Under the pieces are notes generated by a model. It ran no database searches. It saw only the letters and a program-made list of their open reading frames with translations, and was not told the DNA's origin. From Mycobacterium decipiens (GTDB lineage: Bacteria; Actinomycetota; Actinomycetes; Mycobacteriales; Mycobacteriaceae), in the NCBI RefSeq assembly GCF_963853665.1, contig NZ_OY970459.1, positions 3,410,001 through 3,474,000 of the forward strand: DNA of 64,000 nucleotides, given 5' to 3'. Position 1 is the stretch's first letter, and each line of letters begins with the position of its first letter. Below are positions 10,842-24,815 of this stretch, piece by piece. Made by a program: the position numbers and the translations under genes.

Positions 10842-12827
10842 ATGCGTATCGCTCGCCCGCTCGGCGTGATCCTGACAGTACTTATCACCGGCCTCCTGCT
10901 GGCGCCGCCCGCCGACGCGCAACCACCGTTCCGGCTGTCGGCCTACGTGACCGACAATGCTGGCGTGCTGACTGATTCCGGTCGCACCGCGGTGAAGTCA
11001 GCCGTCGACCGGCTCTACACCGATCGCCGCATCCGGCTGTGGGTGGTCTACGTTGACAACTTCTCCGGACAGAGTGCGGTCAACTGGGCGCAGCGCACTA
11101 TGCGGACCAGCGAGTTGGGTAACTATGACGCGCTGCTGGCCGTGGCCACCGTCGATCGTGCCTATGCCTTCCTGGTGCCATCCACGTTGCCGGGCATCAG
11201 CGAAAGTCAGGTCGCCAACCTCCGGCGCAATCAGATCGAACCTGCGCTGCACGACGGCGACTACGGCGGTGCGGCCATTGCGGCGGCGAACGGACTCGAC
11301 AGGTCACCCAGCTCGTCCAATCGGGTGTTGTTGCTGGTGGCGCTTGGCCTCATCGTCATCGCCGTGGCGATCCTGCTGGTCGTGATGCGCTACCGCAGCC
11401 GCCGGCGGCGCGTCGACGCGCTGGCCGCGGCACGACGCGTCGACCCCACCGACCAGGTGGCGCTGGCCGCCGTGCCACTGGATGCCCTCGATGACCTCTC
11501 CAGGTCGATGGTGGTGAGCGTCGACAATGCGTTGCGCACCAGCTCCAACGAGCTCGCGCTCGCGATCGATGAGTTCGGCGAACAACGAACGGCACCGTTT
11601 ACCCAAGCGGTGAACAACGCCAAAGCGGCTCTGTCCCAGGCGTTCACCGTGCGCCAACAACTGGACGACAGCACACCCGAGACGCCGATGCAGCGGCGTG
11701 AACTACTCACCCGAGTGATCGTGTCGGCGGCGAACGCCGACCGCGAACTCACCTCGCAAACCGAGGCCTTCGAGAAGCTGCGCGATTTGGTGATCAACGC
11801 CCCGGCCCGGCTCGATCTGCTCACCCAGCGCTACGTCGAACTCACCACCCGGATCGGCCCGACCGAACAGCGGCTAGCGGAGCTGCACAACGAATTCGAT
11901 GCTGCGGCGCTAGCGTCGATCGCCGGCAACCCCACCACGGCCACCGAGCGGCTGGCGTTTGCCGACCGCAACATCAGCGCGGCCCGTAATCTGGCCGCCC
12001 AGGCGGTGAGCGGACAACAGACCGGCCTGGTGGATGCCGTCCGTGCCGCCGAGTCGGCGCTCGGGCAGGCCCGGGCGCTGCTCGATGCGGTGGATAGCGC
12101 GGCCACCGATATCCGGCACGCCGTCGACTCGCTGCCCTCGGTGGTAGCCGACATCCAGGCGGGCATCAAACGCGCCAATGAACTCCTACACCAGGCGCAA
12201 AAGCCGCAGTCCGCCCACACCGGTGACCTGATCGCGGCCCGCGATGCGGCGGCCAGGGCCCTCGACCGCGCACGCGGTGGCGGAGCCGTTGATCCGCTGG
12301 CGGTATTTGCCCAGCTAACGAAGGCCGACGCTGACCTGGACCGGCTCCTGACCACCCTGGCCGAAGAGCGGGCAAACGCCGATCGGCTCAACCGTTCGTT
12401 CGAACAGGCGCTGTTCACCGCCGAGTCGCGGGTGCGCGCCGTCTCGGATTACATCGACACCCGCCGCGGCAGTATCGGGCCCGAGGCCCGCACCCGGCTC
12501 GCCGAGGCGAAACGCCAGCTGCAAGCCGCACATGAGCAGAAATCGAGCAACCTGACCGAAGCGATCACCTACGCCAACGGGGCCTCGACGCTGGCCGCAC
12601 ACGCGCAGGCGCTGGCCAATGCCGACGTGCAATCGGCCCAGCGCGCCTACACCAGTCGCGGCGGCAGCAACGCCGGCGCGATCCTCGGTGGCATCATCAT
12701 CGGCGACCTACTCAGCGGAGGCGCCAGAGGCGGGTTGGGTGGGTGGAGCCCCACCTCGTTCGGCGGTTCCTCGACCGCACCGGGCAGTTCCGACGGCGGG
12801 TTCTTTGGGGGCGGAGGGCGGTTCTAG
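10842..12827 (+). CDS. TPM-domain membrane protein (Rv2345-like)
   Basis: A 661-residue exported membrane protein. Residues 1–27 form a signal peptide ending ADAQ. Residues ~30–150 form a TPM (DUF477) domain of the kind found in thylakoid PSII-repair phosphatase relatives. One transmembrane helix follows at ~165–187 (VLLLVALGLIVIAVAILLVVM) with a basic stop-transfer RYRSRRRR. About 420 residues of long amphipathic, Ala-rich helices (probable coiled coil) come next, then a Gly-rich tail ending GGFFGGGGRF. The topology suggests the TPM domain lies outside the membrane and the helices inside. The order dnaG–dgt–this gene matches H37Rv. The molecular function is not established. Confidence 0.85.
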   Translation: MRIARPLGVILTVLITGLLLAPPADAQPPFRLSAYVTDNAGVLTDSGRTAVKSAVDRLYTDRRIRLWVVYVDNFSGQSAVNWAQRTMRTSELGNYDALLAVATVDRAYAFLVPSTLPGISESQVANLRRNQIEPALHDGDYGGAAIAAANGLDRSPSSSNRVLLLVALGLIVIAVAILLVVMRYRSRRRRVDALAAARRVDPTDQVALAAVPLDALDDLSRSMVVSVDNALRTSSNELALAIDEFGEQRTAPFTQAVNNAKAALSQAFTVRQQLDDSTPETPMQRRELLTRVIVSAANADRELTSQTEAFEKLRDLVINAPARLDLLTQRYVELTTRIGPTEQRLAELHNEFDAAALASIAGNPTTATERLAFADRNISAARNLAAQAVSGQQTGLVDAVRAAESALGQARALLDAVDSAATDIRHAVDSLPSVVADIQAGIKRANELLHQAQKPQSAHTGDLIAARDAAARALDRARGGGAVDPLAVFAQLTKADADLDRLLTTLAEERANADRLNRSFEQALFTAESRVRAVSDYIDTRRGSIGPEARTRLAEAKRQLQAAHEQKSSNLTEAITYANGASTLAAHAQALANADVQSAQRAYTSRGGSNAGAILGGIIIGDLLSGGARGGLGGWSPTSFGGSSTAPGSSDGGFFGGGGRF

Positions 12828-12869
12828 GCCCGCATACGGCACCGTCTGCCCCGGTCTGACGGCATAAAA

Positions 12870-12915
12870 CTGCGCACGCCAGCGCACGGGTTTCCCCGCA
12901 CGCTGGCGTGCGCAG
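12870..12915. terminator. Hairpin between convergent genes
   Basis: A perfect 15-bp inverted repeat (CTGCGCACGCCAGCG at 12870–12884, its complement at 12901–12915) with a 16-base loop. It lies between the ends of the convergent TPM-domain gene and esxO. There is no T-run, so it is a stem-only candidate that could act in both directions. Confidence 0.6.
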
Positions 12916-12943
12916 TCGCAGACCGAGTCTGCTTCGATCCGCC

Positions 12944-13228
12944 TCAGGCCCAGCTGGAGCCGACGGCGCTGTCGGTTTGCGCCATGTTGCTGCCGGCGGC
13001 CTGCACCTTCTGCCCGTGGGCGTTGGCCTGCTCGTAGATCACCTGGAAGTTGCGACCCAGCTGGGTAATGAACTCCTGGCACGCCACCGAACCGGCGCCG
13101 CCCCAGAAGTCCCCCGCAACCAATACATCGCGAACAATGGCCTGGTGCTCCGCTTCAAGCGATGCGGCCTGTGCCCGGATCATGGCACCGTGGGCGTCGA
13201 CATCGCCGAACTGATAGTTGATCGTCAT
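12944..13228 (-). CDS. esxO: ESAT-6-like protein, EsxN/Mtb9.9 family
   Basis: A 94-residue WXG100 protein with the helical hairpin marker WGG in GDFWGGAGS near residue 42. It belongs to the near-identical EsxI/L/N/O/V group, which are strong T-cell antigens. The partner gene lies upstream (63 bp gap). Together they should form a heterodimer secreted by a type VII system, probably ESX-5. The start ATG is preceded by AAGGAGAAC. A second, slightly diverged copy lies at 24816–25100, differing at six residues by my comparison. The symbol rests on location beside the Rv2345 homologue; within this family sequence alone cannot assign paralogues. Confidence 0.9.
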   Translation of the reverse strand: MTINYQFGDVDAHGAMIRAQAASLEAEHQAIVRDVLVAGDFWGGAGSVACQEFITQLGRNFQVIYEQANAHGQKVQAAGSNMAQTDSAVGSSWA

Positions 13229-13291
13229 CGAACCTGTTCTCCTTAGCTTGTGAAAGTTATTGCGCTGCAGCGGCTTTCGCCGCGATCAAAG

Positions 13292-13615
<324 letters not shown>

Positions 13616-13732
13616 CTAATTACCTGGGACTACCTGCGACTTGTGTTGCAGATTGACTGTTGCCATCGCCGGCCACGAGAGCACCGAGACCGCCGATCAC
13701 CGGTGAAACAACGACAGTCTTTGCCCCCTCTC

Positions 13733-14059
13733 TTAGCCGGCCGCCGGAGAATTCGGAATCACGCTGCTGCTGCTGCGTGGCATTTCAAAGCGAGGTTCAG
13801 CATTCTCGGCTTCCCACTCTCGCCACGCCTGCCACTCATCCCACTCGTCCATGCCTGCGGCCTCTGCGTCCGCCCCCTCGGCGGCCTGGACATCGACATC
13901 GGCACCTTCCTCCGGTTGCGGCGCCCAATGGTCATAGTCGTCGGGTGGCACGGCCACTCCCCAGCTGAGCGGAACCGACAACCCGCCGAGCATCCCCGAC
14001 TCAGCCCGTTTCGCCGAGACTGCGTCGGGCGGCAAGGGCGGACCCAGTGGCAATAGCAC
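13733..14059 (-). CDS. Rv2348c-like small acidic antigen
   Basis: A 108-residue protein from GTG 14059, which has GGAAGGGA five bases upstream. The middle is very acidic and tryptophan-rich (DEWDEWQAWREWEAEN) and the C-terminus is serine-rich and low in structure. The sequence and its place between esxP and plcC match Rv2348c of M. tuberculosis, known as a T-cell antigen. No domain is recognisable. It is 144 bp upstream of esxP on the same strand, so it could be cotranscribed with the esx pair. The biochemical role is unknown. Confidence 0.8.
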   Translation of the reverse strand: MLLPLGPPLPPDAVSAKRAESGMLGGLSVPLSWGVAVPPDDYDHWAPQPEEGADVDVQAAEGADAEAAGMDEWDEWQAWREWEAENAEPRFEMPRSSSSVIPNSPAAG

Positions 14060-14294
14060 GCTGTTCCCTTCCAGTCCCGAGTCTCAACACACCCACACTC
14101 GGAGGCAAAAAGCACCACCAAGCTCTCAGCATCGTATGACAATCCACGCACAATATCCCGAGTTTTCTGATTTCGGTGCCACGACGACGCTTCCGGACCA
14201 ACCGACTCGGACGATCCCGGCGCACACCATGAAACCGGTCGGCCGCCTGGGGTTGGAGTTCGACCCAACCAATCATTTGCTCTGCCGCCATCAG

Positions 14295-17500
<3,206 letters not shown>

Positions 17501-17504
17501 TGCT

Positions 17505-17521
17505 GATCACGGTATAGTTAC
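17505..17521 (-). promoter_or_regulatory. Conserved promoter box upstream of plcB
   Basis: On the minus strand this reads GTAACTATACCGTGATC and contains the -10-like TATACC just before the plcB start. The same 17-bp sequence with one change occurs upstream of plcA (19204–19220). Upstream flanking bases (CCGGCGTGTCG on the plus strand) are also shared, indicating a duplicated promoter. Confidence 0.6.
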
Positions 17522-17613
17522 GCCCGCGATCAGCCATGGACATGCCGACCGGCGTGTCGTGGCTTGTGGCGGGATTTGCTCGCACATTGCGGACAATTCC
17601 ACGACGGAGATAT

Positions 17614-19176
17614 TCAGGTGCAGGGCCCGCTGGGAACCCCCCGGACAGGCGTGGTTTCCTGGGTCGGCATCGACTGCGGAAAGGGCACCCGATAAGGAAT
17701 GCTCGGCAACGCGCCGTTCGTGGTTCCCAATACCACGTTGGGGATGCACTGCGGCAGTTTCGGCACCGCCGCCAGCAATGGATGACTCAAGTTAGGTCTG
17801 GTCGAATTCGGCGGAGTCGCAAAGTTGAACGCTGAGGTCATATCGCCGACCACACCGTCGCGCCAGGCGGTCAGGTTAGGAACCGGCACGCCGAACCGCG
17901 CGCGAATCAACTTCAACTGGGAGGTGTGGTCGAACGTGTCGGAGAGCATCAGGGGGCCGCGGCTGTACGGGGAAATGACCAAGCAGGGGACGCGAAAGCC
18001 AAGACCGATCGGGCCGCGGATGCCACCGGACCCAGAAACTGCGTCGATGTCGGGGACAGTGACAAATTCGCCGGGCGTCCCCGGCGGGGCGGTGGGCGGT
18101 GTCACGTGGTCGAAAAAGCCGCCGTTTTCGTCGTAGCTGACGATCAGTGCGGTCTTTTCCCAGACCGCCGGATTGGACAGCAATATCCGCAGCGCGGTCA
18201 CCATGGACACCGCACCTAGCGCTACCGGCAGGGCGGGATGTTCGGACTGTAGGATATTCGGCACCAACCAGGAGACCTTGGGCAACCGGTTGGCCCTGAC
18301 ATCGTCCGCGAAGTCCCCAGGGTAGGTCGGGTTGATACCGTAGCGGGCCAGGTTCGACCTCGGATTCGCGGACTGTTTGAAGGCCTGCACCAGACCGTTG
18401 TTGCTGATTGGGGTGTTAATGAATCGCCCAAAATCCTTGTTCTGGTACACCTTCCAGCTGACCCCGGCATCTTCAAGGTTCTCCGGCATGATGCGCCAGC
18501 TGTACTCCTGCAGCGGCAGGAAGCCGGGCTCTACCAGTTGCGGTCCACCATTGGTGCCGGCGGGGTCGATGTTGGCGCTTAGCCAGTAGAGCCGGTTGGG
18601 CAGGGTGCCCGTCAGTGCCGAGCAATAGTAGCCGTCGCATACCGTGAACGTGTCCGCCAGCAAATGGTGGATCGGGATGTCCTGGCGCGTATAGAAACCC
18701 ATTGTCATCGGGACATAGGGGCCCGCGCGGGTGGTCGCTTGCGCCGGTAGCCAGTTGTCGTTGGCGCCGCCGTTCCATGACAGGTGCATCCCGATCCACT
18801 GGTGCTCGGGGTCGTTGACGCACTCGCCATCCACGAAGGGGCCTCGGGTGGTGTCCAGGCGGAACGGAATGGTGACCCCGGCAGGGTCCAACGCCTGTGT
18901 CATTGGGTTCCAACCCATTTGTTGGAATGCTGGCGATGCGGTGTTGAACCCATTGGTGCTCGAAAGCGTTCCGAAGTAGTGATCGAATGAACGGTTCTCC
19001 TGCATCAACAGCACGATGTGCTCGATGTCGGTCAAATGACCACCGCACGGCCCGGCCCCGTAAGCCTTTTCGATCACCGGAGCGGCCCAGTCCATCAGGA
19101 ACGCCGCGGCGCCTGCGCCGGTGAGCTTGGCCAAAAAGTCTCGGCGTGACATTCCGAGGAATGGGCGAGCGCTCAC
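17614..19176 (-). CDS. plcA: Phospholipase C, Tat-exported (first of three)
   Basis: A 520-residue enzyme. It starts at GTG 19176, with GGGAGG eight bases upstream. The Tat signal is SRRDFLAK plus the hydrophobic stretch [14 protein letters not shown]. The core has [29 protein letters not shown] and [11 protein letters not shown]. It is the promoter-proximal gene of the three, each separated by 59 to 113 bp. In M. tuberculosis this cluster is a known deletion and IS6110 insertion hot spot and has been linked to virulence; here all three reading frames are intact. The assignment to plcA rather than plcC rests on order and on recalled sequence similarity. Confidence 0.9.
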   Translation of the reverse strand: MSARPFLGMSRRDFLAKLTGAGAAAFLMDWAAPVIEKAYGAGPCGGHLTDIEHIVLLMQENRSFDHYFGTLSSTNGFNTASPAFQQMGWNPMTQALDPAGVTIPFRLDTTRGPFVDGECVNDPEHQWIGMHLSWNGGANDNWLPAQATTRAGPYVPMTMGFYTRQDIPIHHLLADTFTVCDGYYCSALTGTLPNRLYWLSANIDPAGTNGGPQLVEPGFLPLQEYSWRIMPENLEDAGVSWKVYQNKDFGRFINTPISNNGLVQAFKQSANPRSNLARYGINPTYPGDFADDVRANRLPKVSWLVPNILQSEHPALPVALGAVSMVTALRILLSNPAVWEKTALIVSYDENGGFFDHVTPPTAPPGTPGEFVTVPDIDAVSGSGGIRGPIGLGFRVPCLVISPYSRGPLMLSDTFDHTSQLKLIRARFGVPVPNLTAWRDGVVGDMTSAFNFATPPNSTRPNLSHPLLAAVPKLPQCIPNVVLGTTNGALPSIPYRVPFPQSMPTQETTPVRGVPSGPCT

Positions 19177-19806
19177 CTAACCTGCCTCCCTGCAAACACT
19201 CCAGATCACGTTATAGTTACGACGGTCATCGATCGCGATATGCCAACCGGCGTGTCGCAAGCGGATTTCCCTGGCAGCAAACGCAACTGCACTGTTTGGG
19301 CGCGGCGGGTGCCCCATGCCGTGATGTCGATCGGATTGCGCGGGCCGGTTGGAATTCACCCCGTCACGGCGCCGTCAAGGGGCCGGGCACCGACCTCCCA
19401 AACCCCCTGGGCACCAGCGGATGACGGCGTACACGCATCTGGAAAACACGGCCGTGCCGCACCCCGCATGGCGCTGGAACCGTTCGGGAGGGGCGCCGTC
19501 ACCAAGACTGCCGCTGAGCCTCCTTGCAGCCGCTGGCAACCCCGGCGGCGAAAAAACTTATTGAATCCCACATTCCTAACGGAAACTTTATGGAGCCGAT
19601 TTTCCTACCTCGTTTCGGCGCTTAAGGCACCGGATAGTTCGAGGTCAGCGACCGGCTATCGCGCCGTCGCCCATATGGCGATCGCCCGCCGATAATCTTA
19701 CTCACGCGCCAGAAAGACAATCGGCTGTCGCACTCTGTCGCTATCGATAAATCAATATCCTATTTGGCGCAGACATAACCCGCGCCGCCGATGTAGCGTC
19801 CATGCC
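19177..19806. other. Intergenic region, 630 bp, divergent promoters
   Basis: No gene is supported here. Near plcA it holds the shared -10-containing box (19204–19220). The rest has only short overlapping ORFs without ribosome sites or recognisable products. The last ~250 bp before the GAP-family gene are less GC-rich than the surroundings, with runs such as CGAAAAAACTTATTGAATCC near 19550, consistent with promoter DNA or with a junction where sequence has been lost or gained. Confidence 0.5.
19204..19220 (-). promoter_or_regulatory. Conserved promoter box upstream of plcA
   Basis: On the minus strand this reads GTAACTATAACGTGATC, containing TATAAC as a likely -10 element about 30 bp before the plcA start. 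It matches the box before plcB at 16 of 17 positions, and both are preceded by a shared CCGGCGTGTCG (plus-strand sense). Confidence 0.6.
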
Positions 19807-20529
19807 GTGTGGACCACGGTCCTGGTATTGGCTCTGGTGGCGACGGCTGACCCCGTCCGGATCGGGATCAGTGTTCTGTTGTCCTCGGGGCCCCGTCCGG
19901 TGCGTCATCTGGTCGCGTTCTGGCTCGGGGGCCTGGCAACGAGTATCGCCCTGGCTGTTGGTGTGCTCTTCGGGCTGCGTGACGTCACGCTTGCAGTGAT
20001 GCACCGGGTGCAACTTGCCACCGCGAGCTCATCCGCCGGGCACATTCAAATCGCGATGGGTGTGCTGGCACTGCTGATCGCCGGTGTCACGATTGGTTGC
20101 TCGCCACGCCTGCGGGCGCGAGCCGCAGTGCCCTGCGCTCATCCGTCCCACCTGCGGGTGCTGACGTCGACCGCCGTGTCGAGATTGTCGACGCGAGCCC
20201 AGGACGCGCTGCAGACCAGGCCACTTCGGGTGGCGTTCATACTTGGCGTTGGGATGTTGGCGGACCTCAGGTTCTTGGCGGCACTCACCGCCATCGTGGC
20301 CTCGGGCGCCGCGGTGAGCACGCAGCTCACCGCGGCGGGGATGTATACCGTTGTGGCGCTGGCTTTTGTTGAGTTCCCGCTCGCCAGCCAACTGACGGCG
20401 CCGGCAAAGACCGGCCAGGTGCTGTCTGCGGTGCACTGCTGGGTGAAATCCCGCCGCCAACAGGTCTTCGCCGTCGTCATCGCCATGCTCGGGGCCTTCC
20501 TCATGGCCAGCGGAATGGGCCACGCCTAA
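19807..20529 (+). CDS. GAP-family integral membrane protein
   Basis: A 240-residue protein starting at GTG 19807 with about six hydrophobic segments: [21 protein letters not shown], the [20 protein letters not shown] region, [36 protein letters not shown], and two more near the C-terminus. The pattern and the first-helix proline resemble the GAP/Sap family of mycobacterial inner-membrane proteins, some of which help export glycopeptidolipids, and the LysE-like superfamily. It is convergent with the kinase gene: the two stop regions overlap by four bases at 20526–20529. No counterpart is expected at this site in H37Rv. The substrate is unknown. Confidence 0.65.
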   Translation: MWTTVLVLALVATADPVRIGISVLLSSGPRPVRHLVAFWLGGLATSIALAVGVLFGLRDVTLAVMHRVQLATASSSAGHIQIAMGVLALLIAGVTIGCSPRLRARAAVPCAHPSHLRVLTSTAVSRLSTRAQDALQTRPLRVAFILGVGMLADLRFLAALTAIVASGAAVSTQLTAAGMYTVVALAFVEFPLASQLTAPAKTGQVLSAVHCWVKSRRQQVFAVVIAMLGAFLMASGMGHA

Positions 20530-23500
20530 CCGAGCGCTTCGGCAACAGCCGCTTCAGCGCCGAGCCTGCTGCCTTGTTCGCGAAGCTCGGCCATCCGGTC
20601 CTCGCCAAGATGCTGACGAATCAGCATGTCCACCGCGCGCCGCTGCGAGGTCAACGTCCCGTAGCGAACGACCGAAATATCACCGCTGGCCCAGCTCTCG
20701 GCAGCAGCACCCAACCTTTTTGCGGCCAGCTCGTAGTCGCCGCGCTGCGCCGAGGTCCACGCCAGCAGCTCCAGAGCGAACGCAACGACAATCCGGTCGG
20801 CGAAGGGCCTGGACAGCCGCAATGACTCCAACTGCGCGGCCGCCGCCTGGTCGTAATCACCGGCGAAGTATTGGAACAAGCCCCGGGCGAACATCAGATA
20901 CGCCAGATGCCATCGTTCACCCACCCGTTCGCAAATGGCAACCGCTTCCTGCCACATCCGCAGAGCGAGTTCCGCGTCGCCTGACGCCGCGAGTGCGGTG
21001 ATCAACGCCGATGTGGTGGCGACGACGCCCTCCGGATCCTGTTCGGCCCGGTGGCACTGAAGCGCCCGCTGGTAGGCGGCGATTCCGGTGCTCACGTCGT
21101 TGCGACCGATCGTGGCCAGCCCGAGCACTAGGTTCGCGTATCCTTCGGCCGAGTGATCCCCGCACTGGGCCGCCAATTCGCATGCAGCACTGGCATATTG
21201 CTCCGCGATATCGAGATCGTTCTGGATCACCGCGGTGAAGCCGGCATGCCACAGCGCCCGCGCCCGAATCGAAGGGGCTTGAGCGTCGGAATCGGCGACC
21301 TCGACGAGCCACCGGCGACTCTCGGTCAAAGTGGTGCTGGCCAACCAGTAGTAGTGCAGGGACGTGACGATCCTCGCACCGATCTCGGCCAACCTGTCGT
21401 CACTCTGGCAGTACGCCAAAGCGGCACGGAGATTTTCACGCTTCTCGTGGACCTCGTTGAACAACTCGACCTGCCGCGCACTGAACCAGCCGCGGCCGAG
21501 TTCCTCAGCGATGCGCAAGTAGCGCTTGACGTACCGCTCAACAACTTCATGTCGATGGCCAGACTCCGCCAATCGTTCGGCCGCGTACGCCCGAAGTGTG
21601 ACCAGCAAGCGATATCGCTGGATCCCATTTCGCGGCGTGCTGACCACCATCGATTTGTCGATCAGCGACGCGAGAAGCAAACGAACATCTTGGGCGCTCA
21701 ACGACGGCCCGACACACAGCTCGACTACCGCCTCCGCATTGAACTCACCCGCGAAAAGTGAAGTAGCAAGCCATATTTCACGCTCACCGGGGGTGAGCAA
21801 GTGATAGCTCCAGTCGACCAGCGCCTGTAGTGTGCGGTGGCTTGGCTGTGCTGCGCTGCTGCCCGTGGAAAGCAACCGGAACCGATCCCTGATGATCTGC
21901 AGCAAGGTGGTGACTCCAAATGTGCGCAACCGGGCGGCAGCCAGCTCGATCACCAACGGCATGCCGTCGAGCTGGGCGCACAACCGGGCCACGTTCAATC
22001 GCTCCTGCGCCGTCATCGTGAAGCCGGGCACCACGGCCCTAGCCCGGTCGATGAACAACCGGATGGCCTCGTGCTCCATCAGGCGGGCGAGGGTGGCGGG
22101 ATCGTCGTCGATGTCGCTGGGATCGGGCAATGACAGCGGTGCGACCGCGTAGATGTGCTCGCCGGCAATGCCAAGGACCTGCTGACTGGTCACTAGCAGT
22201 TGCAAGTCCGGCACCGCACTCAGCAGCTGCTCTATCAAGGGGCCGCAGACATCTATCAGGTGCTCGCAATTGTCCAGCACGATCAGCGCCCGGCGGGCGC
22301 CCAACGACCGGACCAACCGCCGGGCCAGGTCTTGGGTGGGGTTCTTTGCCGGCCCAGGCTGCTCGCCGAGCGACAGTGCATCGGCGATCACGTCGATGAG
22401 GTGATCGGCCTCGGGGACATTCCCCAGTTCGACGAACCAGACGCCGCCGGGGAGCGACGATTCGAGTTGGGTGGCAACGTGCACGGCCAGCCGGGTCTTG
22501 CCGACGCCGCCCGGACCGGTCAGCGTGACCAACCGGGCGTCCCCGCCCAGCAGTGCGATCACCTCATCGAGCTCGCGGCGCCGCCCGACGAACGTCGTCA
22601 GGGGTTTGGGCAGCTGCGGATGGGCGGGCAACGCATCAACTTCTGCGGGTATGCCGTCGACGCTCGTGGTTCGCATAGACCACCGCTCGTCGTCACGAAG
22701 CGAAGTCTGCAGCCCAACCACCGCGGCGGGTCCGGTCGATGTCGCAGGAATGGCCATCTCATCGGGCGGGATCCCGTGCTCGCGCTGCAGGCCGCGCAGC
22801 AGCGTTCCAAACTCCGCGGCACTGGCCGGCCGTATGACGGGGTCTCGGGCCATCACCCGCTTGAGGAGCTGCGCCAGGCCGGCCGGCACATCCCGGCCAA
22901 GCAGCATCGGGGGTTCATGAGTAGTGATCCGCAGGAACTGCGCCACCGCCTCCTCACCCGGCTGGCGTTCGAAGGCCGCGTGGCCGGCTACCAGGTTGAA
23001 CAGTGTGGCGCCCAGACTATAGACATCGGTCGCGACACTCGGTGTCGCGCCGGCCAGCACCTCCGGCGCGGCAAAGGCCAGCGAACCGGTGACACTTCTT
23101 CCACTGCCGGTTTCAAATCCGCCCACGAGGCGCGCGATGCCGAAGTCGGTCAGTTGCGGTTCGGAGTATGCGGTGAGCAGTACGTTCGCGGGCTTGACGT
23201 CGTGATGAAGTATCCCGGCAGCGTGTGCGGTTTCCAGCGCGCCGGCCAGCTTTACCCCGACGCGTAGGGCCCAGGCCCAGTCGCACGCTCCGCCGCGCCG
23301 CACCAGAGCATCCAACGAATGCCCCGGATAGAACGGCATCACGAGGTAGGGCCGACCACTCGCGAGGGCACCGACATGCAAGATCGCGGCAATGTTGGGA
23401 TGGCCGGACACCCGCCCCATCACATATACCTCGCGACGAAACCGCTCGTAGTTGGTGCGGTCGAAGCTGGTGGTCAGTACCTTTACCGCCACCGGGCGGC

Positions 23501-24542
23501 CCAGCTGCGGTTGTACACATCGATAGACCACGCCGAAGCCACCGCGTCCCACCTCGCTCACGTCGACGAAGCCCGCCTGCGCAAGTTCGCCAACAATTGA
23601 GTCGAACGGGTCCGCCCGCGCGGGATCTGGATCGAACTCGGTCGCGGTGCCCGGACGCCGGCGCGTTGTCGGCACGCGACCTCCGACCGAGTTGACCGAG
23701 CTTGCCGAGGCGCGCCGGCCGAGTGCTGCCGCAAAATCCCGGCACCGGCTGAACCGGTCGGCGGGCTCCTTGGACAACGCTTTCGCCATCACCGCATCAA
23801 GATGCGCCAACTCGGGGCGCCGCTCGCTGAGCCGGGGCGGACCGCCGCTCAGATGCCGGCCGATGACCGCCAAGGGATTGGCAACCTGGAACGGCGGGGC
23901 GCCGGTGAGCAGGTGAAAAGTGGTGGCGGCCAGCCCGTACTGATCGGCGCGGCCGTCGATACGTGCGCCCATCAGCTGCTCAGGTGCGGCGTAGGCCAGC
24001 GTTCCCAGCGCAAAATTCGTCGCCGTCAACCCACCGACATCGCCTAGTGGCCGAACGATGCCGAAGTCTGCCAACAGAATCTGCCGCCTGCCGTCAACCG
24101 GATGGGCGAGCAAGATGTTGGCGGGCTTGACGTCACGATGCAAGAGGCCCCGGTGGTTGGCATAGTCGAGCGCCTCTGCCACCGCGGTGACGATGGCGCA
24201 CACATCGTCGGGTGGCATCCCGGCTGGAAACCGATCGCTCATCAGCTGTGCGGCATCGGTGCCATCGACGTAGCTCATCGCGATCCACAGCCGGCCTTCG
24301 AACTCCCCGCGATCATGCACCGCCACGATATGGGGGTGAAACAGCGTCGCGACCGTATCGGCTTCTCTGGTGAATCGCTCGCGGAAGTCGGCGTCAGCCA
24401 CAAATTCCGCGGAAATGATTTTGAGGGCATCACACCGTGGCAGTCTCGGGTGCTGGGCAAGATAAACCTCACCGCTTGCCCCCGAGCCCAACAATCGGAC
24501 AATGTGGTAGCCAGCGAATACGGCGCCGGTTGCCAGCGGCAT
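20526..24542 (-). CDS. Tandem Ser/Thr kinase–STAND ATPase–TPR regulator
   Basis: A 1338-residue signalling protein from ATG 24542, with AGGA eight bases upstream; an in-frame ATG at 24569 is an alternative. Kinase 1 spans residues ~8–275: P-loop GSGASGEV, Lys41, HRD at 135–137, DFG at 159–161. Kinase 2 spans ~325–585: GRGGFGVVY, Lys354, HHD at 446–448 in place of HRD, DFG at 466–468. It closely resembles the kinase of mycobacterial PknK. Residues ~650–930 form an AAA/STAND module with GPGGVGKT (676–683) and Walker [10 protein letters not shown], like the LuxR-type ATPases Rv0386 and Rv0890c. Helical TPR-like repeats fill ~1050–1330. I see no C-terminal DNA-binding domain and no membrane helix, so it is probably cytoplasmic. 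It is absent from this place in H37Rv. Confidence 0.85.
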   Translation of the reverse strand: MPLATGAVFAGYHIVRLLGSGASGEVYLAQHPRLPRCDALKIISAEFVADADFRERFTREADTVATLFHPHIVAVHDRGEFEGRLWIAMSYVDGTDAAQLMSDRFPAGMPPDDVCAIVTAVAEALDYANHRGLLHRDVKPANILLAHPVDGRRQILLADFGIVRPLGDVGGLTATNFALGTLAYAAPEQLMGARIDGRADQYGLAATTFHLLTGAPPFQVANPLAVIGRHLSGGPPRLSERRPELAHLDAVMAKALSKEPADRFSRCRDFAAALGRRASASSVNSVGGRVPTTRRRPGTATEFDPDPARADPFDSIVGELAQAGFVDVSEVGRGGFGVVYRCVQPQLGRPVAVKVLTTSFDRTNYERFRREVYVMGRVSGHPNIAAILHVGALASGRPYLVMPFYPGHSLDALVRRGGACDWAWALRVGVKLAGALETAHAAGILHHDVKPANVLLTAYSEPQLTDFGIARLVGGFETGSGRSVTGSLAFAAPEVLAGATPSVATDVYSLGATLFNLVAGHAAFERQPGEEAVAQFLRITTHEPPMLLGRDVPAGLAQLLKRVMARDPVIRPASAAEFGTLLRGLQREHGIPPDEMAIPATSTGPAAVVGLQTSLRDDERWSMRTTSVDGIPAEVDALPAHPQLPKPLTTFVGRRRELDEVIALLGGDARLVTLTGPGGVGKTRLAVHVATQLESSLPGGVWFVELGNVPEADHLIDVIADALSLGEQPGPAKNPTQDLARRLVRSLGARRALIVLDNCEHLIDVCGPLIEQLLSAVPDLQLLVTSQQVLGIAGEHIYAVAPLSLPDPSDIDDDPATLARLMEHEAIRLFIDRARAVVPGFTMTAQERLNVARLCAQLDGMPLVIELAAARLRTFGVTTLLQIIRDRFRLLSTGSSAAQPSHRTLQALVDWSYHLLTPGEREIWLATSLFAGEFNAEAVVELCVGPSLSAQDVRLLLASLIDKSMVVSTPRNGIQRYRLLVTLRAYAAERLAESGHRHEVVERYVKRYLRIAEELGRGWFSARQVELFNEVHEKRENLRAALAYCQSDDRLAEIGARIVTSLHYYWLASTTLTESRRWLVEVADSDAQAPSIRARALWHAGFTAVIQNDLDIAEQYASAACELAAQCGDHSAEGYANLVLGLATIGRNDVSTGIAAYQRALQCHRAEQDPEGVVATTSALITALAASGDAELALRMWQEAVAICERVGERWHLAYLMFARGLFQYFAGDYDQAAAAQLESLRLSRPFADRIVVAFALELLAWTSAQRGDYELAAKRLGAAAESWASGDISVVRYGTLTSQRRAVDMLIRQHLGEDRMAELREQGSRLGAEAAVAEALG

Positions 24543-24743
24543 GCAAGAAATCCTACTACCGCTGCGCATTGTCGAATCGAGAGCAAACCGACGAGTCCGG
24601 ACCAATACGCCGACCAACGGGCTCGGCGAAAGTCTTAGCAGTGTAGTGCATTTCGCCCGAAAATGACCGCATCAGGGCAATTACCGCGCTCGTGCAGTTC
24701 CTGATTACTCGGCCGGGAGTACTCGGAGGTGTTGATATGCCGA

Positions 24744-24781
24744 GGGCGCGGGTAACACGACCCCCCGTGTTACCCGCGCCC
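24744..24781. terminator. Strong hairpin after the second esx pair
   Basis: A perfect 16-bp inverted repeat (GGGCGCGGGTAACACG at 24744–24759, its complement at 24766–24781) with a six-base loop. It lies 34 bp past the stop of the minus-strand esx pair and upstream of the kinase gene, so it probably ends transcription from the PPE38/esx side. No T-run follows. Confidence 0.7.
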
Positions 24782-24815
24782 GTGACCTCGCTCGTCGCAG
24801 TCAGCTCGTGAATAG

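Noticed and set aside
19349..19571. Short ORFs upstream of plcA as possible PE/PPE fragments
   Set aside because: None shows PE or PPE motifs or a ribosome site; both strands give similar meaningless translations.
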